The notes under the pieces were generated by a model that had not been told where the DNA came from, did not search any database, and saw only the letters and a program-made list of their open reading frames with translations. DNA of 64,000 nt from Asparagopsis taxiformis (lineage: Eukaryota; Rhodophyta; Florideophyceae; Bonnemaisoniales; Bonnemaisoniaceae), in NCBI GenBank assembly GCA_030407315.1, contig JALQPE010002232.1, positions 62,001 through 126,000 of the forward strand, read 5' to 3'. Positions 1 through 10,648 of this stretch are shown in pieces (the stretch's first letter is position 1; the number at the start of each line of letters is the position of its first letter). Made by a program: the position numbers and the translations under genes.

Positions 1-2
1 GT

Positions 3-3000
3 TGTGATGATGGCAGCGACGACAGCTTGGCATCACGACGCGTTGCAGAAAACGCCGCTGCACGTGGAATTGGTACAATAGAAAGTATCAAGCCAGTTAC
101 ACTACAAGTGGCACTGCGAAAAGGGAAGAAAGCGGAAACATTTAGGTTTTCGAGAGCATGGAAAGTACCTCGAACTGTCCTAAATCTATCTTCCGGACCA
201 TTGGCACTCCTTAACGCCTCCTTTCTAGTGCCAGATGATGAGCTGGCATGCGAGGAGCTACTTTTGGGGCAGCCCATACTTCGACACCTGCGAATTGACT
301 CGCAAACTTTACTGGAAATGCATCGTGTGGCGCTTGATGGATCAGATTGCTCACCAGTCGGGAATCCTACTGTCCCCTCAGGTGGCGGTAAACTCAGCCG
401 CCTCATGGTCGCCCGAATCAATCGAGTAGACAATGGCGCGATTACAGACGAGGAGAATTGTTCTGTAACATCGCCTGGGAATATGCGGAAAAGACTTGAC
501 TACTTTACTCTACAGAACGAGCCCGATCCGTTCCCTGACCCGTGTTTACTAGATACTGCTGATAGCGAACAGCAGGAGGAGACTGCAAAAGCCGTAAGCG
601 ACATGATTACTCGTGCACACGACTCCGGTTTGCCGGAAAAATATCGTCGAAAGCTCGAGTCAATAGTGTACGCCCACTTTGACGTTTTTCGAATTGGCCT
701 GTCTTCCGGACCACCTGCAGACCTACCTCCACTGCGCATTACTCTTTCGAGGGATGCCCGCCCAACAAGGGTAAAGTTGCGCAATTATTCGCAACAACAG
801 CACGAATTCCTAACGGACTTTGTACACAAACTGGTCGAGAAAGGGTTAGCTTATCCAAATCCTACTGCAGCATGGGCTGCTGCGCCCCTTTTGGTACCTA
901 AGCCCGGCCCGGCCCGATTTAGATTCACGGTTGACTTACGCCCCGTGAACAAATATACCGTCAAACACCAGTATCCAATGCCTAATCTGGAACACGCGAT
1001 ATCCCAACTCGTGCACTCCCAAGTTTATGCCACGTTTGACCTATCTGCAGGGTACTGGCAACTACCATTACACCCTGCCAGTCAGGAATGCCAATCATTC
1101 CTGACTCCTGACAATGTATACTCACCAACAAGGGTTCTTCACGGCACCACCAACGCCGTGGCACATCTCCAGTCTGCGCTCACGTCCATCATCCCACCCG
1201 ACCTCCGCCCTCATGTACTCATTTGGCTTGATGACATATTAAGCCACCGTTCATCCGTCGACTCGCTATTAGACACCATTGAAGGCATATTTTCGTTGTT
1301 TAAGCAGCGTCATATTCATTTACATCCAGGCAAATGCAATTTGTTTGCAACATCTATCTCTTGGTGTGGTCGTCTTATCTCTAAACACGGAATAAGGTTT
1401 GACCCGAGACGCTTAGATGCTCTCACCTCCATGTCGCCGCCAACTACGGGCGCGCATTTGCAACAATTTCTTTGCGCTATGCAATGGGTGAAGAGTTGCA
1501 TACCCAGTTTTGCAGACATCACGAAGTCTCTGCAAGACTTTCTGCAGCAGGTATATACCCATGCCCCAAAACGCACTAAATCGTCTCTTTCTCGCATCTT
1601 CCTGGCTTCTCTCGGATGGGGAGAGGACATGGACAATGCCTTTGAATGCTGTAAGCAAGCACTGTCATCGCAAGTTACCCTCAGCCATCGAGATCCGCAG
1701 AAACGCTTGTGCGTTTACACTGACGCGTCCGATGAGATATGGTCTGGTATCATTACACAGGTCATCCATACTGACCTAGGGAAACCCCACGCAGAGCAGC
1801 AACACGAGCCCCTCGCCTTCCTATCCGGCAGTTTCAATAACACACAATTGCGATGGTCCACGTTGGAAAAGGAGTCGTTCGCAATACTGGCAACACTCGA
1901 ACGAATGCACTGGCTCGTTGCGACGCCAGCTGGTTTCGATCTTTACACTGACCACAACAACATAATCTTTATCTTCGACCCTTTATCGCTGCTCCCAGAC
2001 CTCGCGCAGAGTTCTATCAAAAAAGTATTGCGCTGGGCAGTACGTATGAGTATGTACAACTATGTATGTATTCACATTAAGGGTGATGACAACGTGTGGG
2101 CTGATCTATTAGGCAGATGGTCTGCCCCACCAACACTTCGCCGACTTATTTCGATACCGCCTCTATTGTCCAGTCAAGATTCGGAATTTGACTGGCCGAG
2201 TGAAGCCGAAATCGCTCGGGTGCAGAAACACCACGCAGCATCACGTCCAGCATCCGTCATGAATGTCAATGGGATATGGAGAACTAAAGGAGGAAATATT
2301 TGGATCCCGGATGAGGTAGATGAATTACAACTCCGGTTGTGCATAGTCGCTCACACCAGCTGTGGCGGCCACCGCGGCCAGGATGCCACTGAGCGAGCTA
2401 TTCGGCGACACTTCTATTGGTCGACAATGAAGACTGACATTAGAACTTTTGTTCAGTCCTGCATCCACTGCATCTCCACCACAGCAGGAGATAAGCAGCC
2501 ACGACCACTGGGTACCGCCTTGCATGGCTCCGCACCCAACGATTTACTGCAATTCGATTACTTGGAAATGGCACCGAGCAATAATGGTTGCAAGTACATA
2601 CTTCTACTTCGTGATGACTTTTCTTCATATTGCTGGCTTGTACCATTCGCAGCTGCGAATGCTGAGAACGCAGCAGACGCCATAATAGAGTGGGCTAGCA
2701 CCTTTACTATCCCGAAAGGGATGATGTCCGATGGAGGCAGCCACTTCAAGAATGAGACAGTACGTCGTGTGTGCAAGGGTCTGATGTCCCCACACCACTT
2801 TACACTCCCCTATTCACCTTGGAGTAACGGAGGTGTAGAGAGGCTCGGAAAAGAGGTTTTACGAGCTTTCCGGGCCATACTCTCTGAGCTCCGCCTGCGG
2901 CCTAATGAATGGCCAGACTTGGCTCCAGTTGTACAGAGTGCTCTGAACAACTCACCATCACCGCAGCGTCGCAATATGGCGCCAATCACTATCTTCTGTG

Positions 3001-3671
3001 GTCTGCCCCCCACTACTCCTGTCAGTACGTTCAAGAGGTCTTCTACTGGATCCATTGTTTCCTTACAGAACGCTCGTGAGGAGCTCAGCAAGTGTCTGTC
3101 AGCAGTACAAGAGAAACTCTCCGAGTTACATCCGCTGGTTAATGTATCTCTGCGTTCCAACCGTCAGCGAGCACGTTCGGCAGCATCAAAAGGAGTACTG
3201 CCTAACTTCTGTGAGGGAGACTATGTGCTCGTGGCCAGAGAAGAGTTCCCCGCAGGTGAGAAATTAAGCTTGCGTTGGAGAGGCCCACGCCGTATTGTGA
3301 AAGCAATATCTGATCACGTCTACAAAGTGGAAGACTTACGAAATGGAGCATGTGAAGATGTCCATGCATGTAGACTGAGGTTTTATTCTGACTCCTCTCT
3401 GGATACAGCCGCGATATTCCCGCATGTGTTAAGTTCAGAAACAGGGATGCAGGTCGCACGGCTGATGGGCATAGAGCGAACGACGGACGGTTTAATGGTC
3501 CACGTCAGGTGGAAAGGGTTATCACCCAAGGAAGACACTCTTGAGCCATTGCAGAAGGCATATGAAGACGTGCCTAAGCTTGTCGAGCGCCTCCTCGCCC
3601 GAGCTTCGATGCCCAGCGATTTAGTGGCAGAGGCAAAAGAAGCGCTTGCCCTTCGAGAAAGGGGTGTGTAG
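3..3671 (+). mobile_element. Ty3/gypsy (chromovirus-like) pol polyprotein, 5' truncated by window edge
   Basis: The reading frame is open to the left edge, so gag and most of the protease lie outside. The first 100 codons resemble the end of a retropepsin-like region. Reverse transcriptase follows at about nt 770-1400, with its catalytic box reading W-L-D-D near nt 1223 instead of the usual Y/F-x-D-D. RNase H covers about 1700-2120 (Y-T-D-A-S near 1713). An integrase HHCC zinc finger lies at about 2340-2480, and the DDE core has D near 2557, D near 2725 and E near 2840. A chromodomain-like tail (V-R-W-K-G-L) lies at about 3450-3600. The order RT-RNaseH-IN is that of Ty3/gypsy, and the chromodomain suggests a chromovirus. 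No internal stops are seen over 1,220 codons, so the copy may be young. Confidence 0.93.
3655..3664 (+). other. Polypurine tract of the gypsy element
   Basis: Ten purines (gagaaagggg) sit directly before TGTGTAG. A purine tract immediately 5' of a TG dinucleotide is the usual plus-strand primer site that marks the start of a 3' LTR. It lies inside the last codons of the pol frame. Confidence 0.6.
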
Positions 3672-4105
3672 CGTATTCTCAGTCCTATCACAATCGAACA
3701 CTACGACAACAAATCATTTGGACAACACTTCTTGTGCACCGTGAACAGCGAGTGCTGTTCCTGTGACACTTTGTCACCGGAGACACAACAGCTACATACG
3801 GACAATGCGAAGCGAACTGTCTCCCCGAGACAGCGCTACTTACCTCGGCAAAGCGACACCTCATGGAAGTAGACTGACTGTCTCGTAAAGACAGCGGCGA
3901 CGACGTAGAAACTTAGGGCAACTCATAGACCATCGTGAGAGGATTTCTTAGTTGTATTTAAGGACGTCTCAACTACTGGACTCAATAAAGAAGGCATGGA
4001 ACCACTGCCATCACTACCGCACAAGGGAAGAACTACATCGCTTCACTGTATTTCCACCGGCGACACGGGCCCGGCTAAGATGGGCCAACTTTGCGCGGTC
4101 ACACA
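3665..4105 (+). repeat. Probable 3' LTR of the gypsy element
   Basis: The start is set by the polypurine tract and the TGTGT terminus. The end is set by ACACA, which is complementary to that terminus. Inside are a TATTTAA box at 3955-3961 and an AATAAA signal at 3984-3989, the expected order for U3-R-U5. The pol stop codon (3669-3671) falls inside the LTR. The 5' LTR is outside the window, so the borders cannot be checked by comparison. An alternative start is TGTGAC at 3762, paired with GTCACA at 4098-4103. Confidence 0.5.
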
Positions 4106-5240
4106 CCACAAACGGCACCGAAGCCGCACAAAGCTCACGTTTTCGTCAAGAAGCATTGCGCAAGTGTGCGTTGCTCTGCAGATGCCTGACATGTTCATGG
4201 TGCACGTCAAATGACACCACTATACAGTAACGAAGGGCGTTCGTTTTCCCACTCATACTGTACCATGCTACCATTACAACCAACTCCATTTGCGCGATGC
4301 CGATATGATCAATGCACTCGCTTGACACTTCTGTCGCTCAGCCTGTGCGATACTGTACTATGCTTTCCGGACGGTTAGCACTGTGTGCTCTGTCCCGATC
4401 GCTCATCCAGTATGTAATTACACAACATTACAGCGATGTAACACTTTGTAAATGTCAGGAAGCTAACCCTGATAATTTAATTATTAGGTCAACAACAACG
4501 GACCGACAGGTAATCAACTCTTGTGTTGGGGAACACAATTACCTTTGAGACCATTTTACGTCTATCTACGTAAAGAGAGAAATTCGTTATATCGTGATGA
4601 CTATCGCAGTAAACTCGCAAGTCACACCAGACATAATCACGTTCACGTAGTAATGGTTTCTCGGCTCTGACAAAGTGTTCGACCCCAAACTTTTTCCAAA
4701 CAAGAAAAAGAATTGAAAATATTTCAGAACAGTCTAATTCAACCTGTCAGTGCCAACGTGGCATCGTTGTGCTCAGACGATCAGAGTCCAACTATCATCA
4801 ACGTTTAGACTCGCATGGTGTGATGTCCGTGTCATGTTATGTCCCGATGCGCGCAATCACCATCCGATAAGTTGGCATCTTTTCGCCTTTCTTTTTCGAT
4901 CACTTGTTCCCGCTACGATCCCCCGATCATGTCTAAAGTTAGATCATCAGCTAAACTGTGCCATTGGATGCCATTAATAGTACTCCTTGCTACTCTACCG
5001 TGGACAACGCATACTCACCAACAGAACTCCCATTCAATGCTGACAGCTATCCAACAAATTGCTAACAATACTGCCTTGCTTTACTGTTCGAGTGTGATCA
5101 TTTCATCAAAACTTGGAATGTAACAAACTTTTCGTAATTCTACTTCGCAGCCGATAAGGAGCTGTCAAAATAGAACACAACTCACCTTTGCATTCCACTT
5201 CATTTAGCAACTATTGAAGGTTCCTAAACTTGTTGAACCA
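4106..5240. other. Intergenic, no gene recognised
   Basis: This is AT-richer sequence between the gypsy LTR and the peroxidase gene. Only short overlapping frames on both strands are present, with no recognisable domain, tRNA or repeat. Confidence 0.6.
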
Positions 5241-6905
5241 TTACGATGTGAAGAATGGACTATCGTTCATCTCTTCTTCCGTGATTTCAGAGTTACGAAT
5301 AATGATATCACGAAGAACACTTCCCGGCTCATCCAGTCTAGTAATCAGAGGAAGCTCAGCCAATTCGGCCGGGAATGTTTCACTGTTCTGATAGAAGAAC
5401 ATGTCACCATCTCGAATTCTAGTATACTCCGTTCTCCACAACTCTCCCATAGTGGGACCAACAGAACTGTCAGGCATATGATCCTCAGCAACCATACCGA
5501 TCCAAGCCTCGACATCATCAATGGTACCATAAACTTCCTCCATTCCGGCCTGCACCTCCTCGTTCGCGGTGAGCTCAGCAAAGCTTCCAAGGGGCTCCAT
5601 ATTCAAAGCGACACGAAGCTCGTTGAACTTCGGAATCGCATGATCACGACCGCGCTGCAAGTTCAATGCAATCAGATCAAATCCTTCTTCTTCCTCGACC
5701 TCAGAGAACAAAAAGTTGCGAAGAGCATCGTGAATCATGATATCAACTTCTTGTGCAGTGGTCTGCATGGATCCACGCATAAATTCTTCAATACCGAGAT
5801 CAGTCAACAGTTCTGTGCTTCTGAAGAACATCTCCTCCATAGGCACAGGTTCCAACGGTTCATTTCCAGGGCCTGCGCGGGAGAGCGAGTTACCGACCAA
5901 GGTGTGTCCAATACGGAAACCGGCAGCACCATACACATTACTGGGTGTGGGGTCTACCGACGGGTCAAACCCTTCGTATGGTGCCAGAGTTCGGCCAATG
6001 AGAGCTGGGAAGAATTCATCATACACAACGTCTTGGAACTCAGCAATGTTAATGGTGCGAGCGTTTTCGTACTGCTCTTCAGCGGTAGTGTTTGGCATCA
6101 ACACAGCCAATTGATCGCAAATGTAGTTGTGTTCGCGAACAAACAGAGTGTGCATAGTAGCAAGCACTGGATGCTCATTGGATCTGGTATCTCCGGCAAC
6201 GAACATGCCGGGGTCGGTAGTCGGGGAATTGGGGATTTGCATTGTGTTGAACGGAAGAAGGTCACCTTCGCTGACGAGAAGCTTGCAGGAATTTTCCTCG
6301 CGGAGAGCTGCATTTCTTTCTTCGCTGGAACCATACACAGTGGAAAGATCGAGGGCACCTGAAACGGTGTTCACCGGACGTTCTGCGATTTCACCTTCAA
6401 CAATGGGAACTCTTTCGGAGCGCGTAAATTCCAGAACATCTCCGGGGAACATTCCGAAGATTTCATCGTCTGGTCCGATTGCAATAGGGAACTCATCCTC
6501 GCTGGTCGGTGTGAGGTACAGATCATGATCCACAAGCTGACCAAAGAAAGTGAAAAACTCAGAAATCTCACGATCGTTGAACAAATCCTCGGATTGCATG
6601 CAAAGAGTATTGGAAATGAGACGCGGAGACGGAAGATTCTCACCAGTTGGAGTGTTGGATGAATGGCCCTCGATGTAGCTGAACTGAGCTGTATCGGTGG
6701 CGGACCAGGACGGATCTGTCGGATTTGTGCATTGGCCATCAAGGGTGCGGGTGTCGATGTCGCAAGAGATTTGGCGCTGTGCAGTTGGGATTCTTGCTCT
6801 TGAAGCATATTTCCTTCCCTGAGGAGGGGGCATTGCAACAACAAAGCTGGATAGAGCAAGTAAGACGAAGGCCACAAGGGCGGTGGAGCGAATATGGGAC
6901 ATCAT
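5241..6905 (-). CDS. Secreted animal-type haem peroxidase
   Basis: An intronless gene of 554 codons starting ATG-ATG at 6905. Residues 1-24 form a signal peptide (short basic start, long hydrophobic core, ending V-V-A). The body matches the animal haem peroxidase (peroxinectin/myeloperoxidase) superfamily. The distal histidine is in G-Q-L-V-D-H-D-L (His127). A calcium-site-like L-D-L-S-T-V-Y-G-S is near 186-193. The catalytic arginine is in R-S-N-E-H-P (Arg241), followed by M-H-T-L-F-V-R-E-H-N. The proximal histidine is in F-R-I-G-H-T-L-V-G (His334). All key residues are present, so it should be active. The family oxidises halides or phenols with H2O2; the substrate here is unknown. An extracellular or endomembrane location is inferred from the signal peptide. 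A TATA box lies about 130 bp upstream. Confidence 0.93.
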   Translation of the reverse strand: MMSHIRSTALVAFVLLALSSFVVAMPPPQGRKYASRARIPTAQRQISCDIDTRTLDGQCTNPTDPSWSATDTAQFSYIEGHSSNTPTGENLPSPRLISNTLCMQSEDLFNDREISEFFTFFGQLVDHDLYLTPTSEDEFPIAIGPDDEIFGMFPGDVLEFTRSERVPIVEGEIAERPVNTVSGALDLSTVYGSSEERNAALREENSCKLLVSEGDLLPFNTMQIPNSPTTDPGMFVAGDTRSNEHPVLATMHTLFVREHNYICDQLAVLMPNTTAEEQYENARTINIAEFQDVVYDEFFPALIGRTLAPYEGFDPSVDPTPSNVYGAAGFRIGHTLVGNSLSRAGPGNEPLEPVPMEEMFFRSTELLTDLGIEEFMRGSMQTTAQEVDIMIHDALRNFLFSEVEEEEGFDLIALNLQRGRDHAIPKFNELRVALNMEPLGSFAELTANEEVQAGMEEVYGTIDDVEAWIGMVAEDHMPDSSVGPTMGELWRTEYTRIRDGDMFFYQNSETFPAELAELPLITRLDEPGSVLRDIIIRNSEITEEEMNDSPFFTS

Positions 6906-7032
6906 TGTAATCGGTCAGTGTACGTGATGGAATGCGTACGCGGTGAGAAATCGAGCCGGACGCTTGACTCGATAGAAGTTGGGTGGATATCTGTGAGGTG
7001 GAGGGATTCAGAGCACAACATTGAGTTGAGGG

Positions 7033-7040
7033 TTTTTATA
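7033..7040 (-). promoter_or_regulatory. TATA box of the peroxidase gene
   Basis: The minus strand reads TATAAAAA, 128 bp upstream of the peroxidase ATG, in an otherwise open promoter region. The spacing allows a leader of about 100 nt. Confidence 0.6.
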
Positions 7041-7049
7041 CACATGGTT

Positions 7050-9773
7050 GAGTGTGAAAGCATTTGAATTGGGACGGATACATGAATGTTTTCCTGGGAG
7101 AAAAAGTTGGCGTATGTTTGCGAATGAAGAAGCGTATTACCTGAGGTGTTATTGGGGGTATGACAATGAGGGACACTATGGTGTAACGATTTATTGAATG
7201 AGAGTGTCCCAGCTTGAAGTTATTTTGCAACAACAAATGTGTTACCTTATCGCAGCAATTATTTTGGAACAGCAGAAATGAAAACTCGCTAGCATTTCAA
7301 CGAGCGTTGCTCCACGTTTTACTGAATGTCCTTTATACCCTCCTGATTGGACAGTGCGCGTCATGTCATGATCATCTTTCTGAGCTGTCCCGAATAGAAT
7401 TCTTGACAACACATATGGAGGGGTACACTAAACATTTCATTGCTAGCGAAAGCGGGTGATTGATTGACAGAAGATAGAAGTTGTAGAGATATGGTACGAG
7501 TGCCAGCACTCATAAGTTGAGGGTGTTGTAACAGAATTGCGGCTCCGACAGATGCTCGGGAAGATATTTTTCGCACCTAGGAATTTTTACGATGCTGATG
7601 CGTCGGTAATAGATGAAGACGAACTCTGCATTTTGTTTACTCAGTTTAGTCGATCTTTTCTTTTTTCTGCGTGAGGATAAGACCAGGATAGCTCGCTAGA
7701 TACTATAGGGAAAGAAGCGCCAACTTGCAAGCTGGCTAATATCACGCTTTGCAGTTTTAAAACTTTTCCAAAAACACTTTTAAATTTTAGATTATATTTC
7801 AAAATTGGTGCAAGGATATCATGAACAAGTTGTGTGCTTCAGAGATGGTCGTGTCGTAAGAGTTACACGTCCAAAGGTACCACTCTACTTGTTATGTTGA
7901 GGCACAGACGTAACAACCAGGCTGCGTAACCGTTCAAATTGTGCACCATTCATCTGCACAACTGTGATGACGGAGAACATACACTTGCACAGTTTCTATC
8001 CAACAAAACATAGAATGGGGGGTTGAAAACGATTATACTTGCCATGCTATGTACTTAATCCTTTCCAAGAATACTAGGTTATTTTGGAAAAAGAAACCTC
8101 GAAAGGGCCTCATCCCAGCAACGCATCTCGGCGCGCACGCAACGTTGCAACGAAAACAGCCATGCCTGGCATGGCGCAACATATCATAAGCGGAGGAAAG
8201 AAGAAACGCTACCTTGAACTAGTGTTACAGTACGAGGCACACGAGCTGGAAAGCTGTAGCGCGTGCAATCGGTGTGCCGAGCAAATTGTAACGAATGTGT
8301 TGCTCGGATGCACCGATCCAACAATCCGCCGTCGTCGTTACGAAAATTCAAGGTAGACAGATATCAATCATACGTAACAAATATGTTCTCAGGAGCTGTG
8401 AGATTGTTCGGGCCTATTGTCGTATCAACGAGCGTCGGTGTCTCTCTCGTCCACATGTTTTCGATCAACTGGTCGCACGTGCGCCGCTTTCATCGCTTTG
8501 ATGCTACCATTAGAGCCACTGTGTGTGGTGCGAATGGGCCAGAAACACGCGGATGTATCAGCACGGTCCATGGTTATTGGTGTGTCGCGACTACTTTTCC
8601 TGGAGAAAATGAAGCCATCCACGAATCATTCTCACACATGTAAGTCGTCTCTCGTTGCATCCAATCTAGCTATCGTTGTAGACTCACCAGGTTCGCTGGA
8701 ACATGTACCGTCTGGAAGCACCTGCTTTGTAGTTGTGACCATGTGCCATGGTCTCTATCAAACTTTGCTCCGTCGGGTGGGTTGACAATGCTCTCTGCAC
8801 AGCAATACAATGTTGTGACGTATCAGGAGCGGGGTAACATGGTCTTTGCTGTCCCTGGCCGCTGATCGCTAAGAATAAATCTGCATTCGAAGTGTGCAAC
8901 AGCTCGTACGAGAGTTGGAATCGCCGTAAGTAGGAAGCATGTGATGCTGATGTGGTACTCATAACCACTGCATACCGTGTCCCTATGTTTGGCAATATAG
9001 TGATGCTCCTATTCTGTCCATAGCGTCTATAATGCTTCACTCGACTCGGTGAACAATGTCGAAAATTTCAATGAAACAGTTGGTCTTTTGTGCATTTGCT
9101 CAAAGCATCAACTGTATTACGTTGTTATAGATTTGGCTCAAACTAGGTGGAGGAAAGAGATTAGCAGTGCTAAAGTTGGAAGAGGTTTTGGGCAAAGGAA
9201 GCGAGCGATCTACGGAACAGCGGAGAGGGAACAATGTAAGCACAGGTCTAAAAAAATTTTTGTGCGAGAAAGTGGATTGCACGAGAGATCGGACGTTCTA
9301 TTCCGCGCATCATACTCAAATCTAATTTAGTCGCGCAGTCACACCGCTCGAGCAGCGAGTCTTTTTATGTCGTCCTATCATGTGCTCGCGAGGCGAATGA
9401 TTTGGCAATGACAAACATGGTACCGCACGGTCGCGAGAGTGGACGGCAGACGAAGGGCATGAAATCTGCAAAGATATGTTGCGACTCGCTTGATGATAAC
9501 ATGATGTTGTGCTCGTTTATGTGATCGACCAGTCAACTCTATCTGCATCGTTTTTTTAATTCACTCGTGTTGTTCTCATCCACACGAGCGACTACCAAAC
9601 TGCATGCTTCCAGCGCGGCAGCGATAAATCGCCTAAATGAGTTTATGGGTGCGGGAGATATGGACCAACACGAACAGAGATGAAATTTTATCACCGACTT
9701 GAACTGTACCATCGATAGGATCGGATAGGAAACTTGAGTGTCGCAATACGAGTTTGTTTAGAATGAGAAAGGC
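7050..9773. other. Gene-poor 2.7 kb stretch
   Basis: Only short, mutually overlapping frames (all under 130 codons) occur on both strands, many opening on TTG. No domain, tRNA, splice-supported exon or LTR was recognised. It could hold a non-coding RNA or decayed repeats, but nothing in the sequence proves this. Confidence 0.5.
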
Positions 9774-10172
9774 CTAGCCGGTTGGACGAAGTGAATTTTT
9801 CAATTTTGCCAACAGCTTTCTTCCAGAATGTTTCTTGTCCGATTGGGCGCTAGCGGACGGAGTGATTGGCGATGGTGTCGGGTTTTGGGATTGCGAGGAC
9901 ACTCTTTGAGGTGCATCGTGCGATCGGCGATGGTGGGATGACTGTGCGTCTCTAGCATTACTGGTCGGTGCTGAAATGATAGAGGTATGACTTAATCGAC
10001 GGTCTTGGAGGTGGTGAACGGGAGGGTCGCGTTTGGACGGTTCATGTAATGATGAATTGCTTATTCGATTGTCCCTGCTCTTCATGGAGAGTTTTAGACT
10101 ACTCATTTTGCGTTGAATTGAAGCAGCCAGTTGTGGATCCACTGGTTTGTTGGCACTCATTGTTTTGTTCAT
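9774..10172 (-). CDS. Small Ser-rich basic protein, unknown function
   Basis: The chosen ATG at 10172 gives 132 residues; a second Met lies four codons later. The open frame continues upstream to another ATG at 10301, which would give 175 residues. The product is rich in Ser, Pro, Arg and His, looks disordered, and ends in a basic Lys/Leu stretch (G-R-K-L-L-A-K-L-K-N-S-L-R). No family is recognised. A TATAAATA sequence at 10223-10230 (TATTTATA on this strand) lies about 50 bp upstream of the chosen start. The gene is divergent from the Hint-domain gene. It is a predicted gene only. Confidence 0.45.
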   Translation of the reverse strand: MNKTMSANKPVDPQLAASIQRKMSSLKLSMKSRDNRISNSSLHEPSKRDPPVHHLQDRRLSHTSIISAPTSNARDAQSSHHRRSHDAPQRVSSQSQNPTPSPITPSASAQSDKKHSGRKLLAKLKNSLRPTG

Positions 10173-10648
10173 CAAAGTTGTGTGATGGCGCACGGAGGTG
10201 AGACGACCAAGTGCGATGCTAGTATAAATAAGAGGTCGTTTGAAAGGTTTTCGGGATGAGCATGAATCACAATGACGGTCGATCGTGTAAGCAGTTATCA
10301 TAAGACAGTAACTCAATTGCACGATTTACGAATTGAGAAATAAATCGAGTGCAAGTGAAATGCAGCTGAGCTGTCGCCACTTTCGTGGCATCGTATTCAG
10401 ACGCAGTGTTGAAATGAAACGCGCAACAGCCGCAACAACGCGCGTGCGTGCATGCGTCTGGACAAGAGCATCTCGTCAAGAAACTGGCTCTGCAGGAGCA
10501 GCAGCAAGATCCACGTAACCGCCAGGGACCGAACGGCAGGCAAGTAGCAACGGCATGCTCTCGCCTTGTCTATCTATGGACGCTCTCAAGACTTGTTGTG
10601 GATGCAATTCCACCGTTGATTGCGCACGCACGCACACACATACACACG
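10173..10648. other. Divergent promoter region with TATAAATA
   Basis: This region separates the Ser-rich protein gene (-) from the Hint-domain gene (+). TATAAATA is at 10223-10230 on the plus strand. A short CA-rich run (about 10628-10648) abuts the Hint ATG. The Hint frame stays open upstream to 10448 but contains no earlier ATG. Confidence 0.5.

Noticed and set aside
3762..4103. Shorter LTR with TGTGAC/GTCACA ends
   Set aside because: The inverted repeat is good, but no purine tract precedes it, unlike the start at 3665.
5214..6362. 382-codon plus-strand frame
   Set aside because: It lies wholly antisense to the peroxidase, opens on TTG and has no family.
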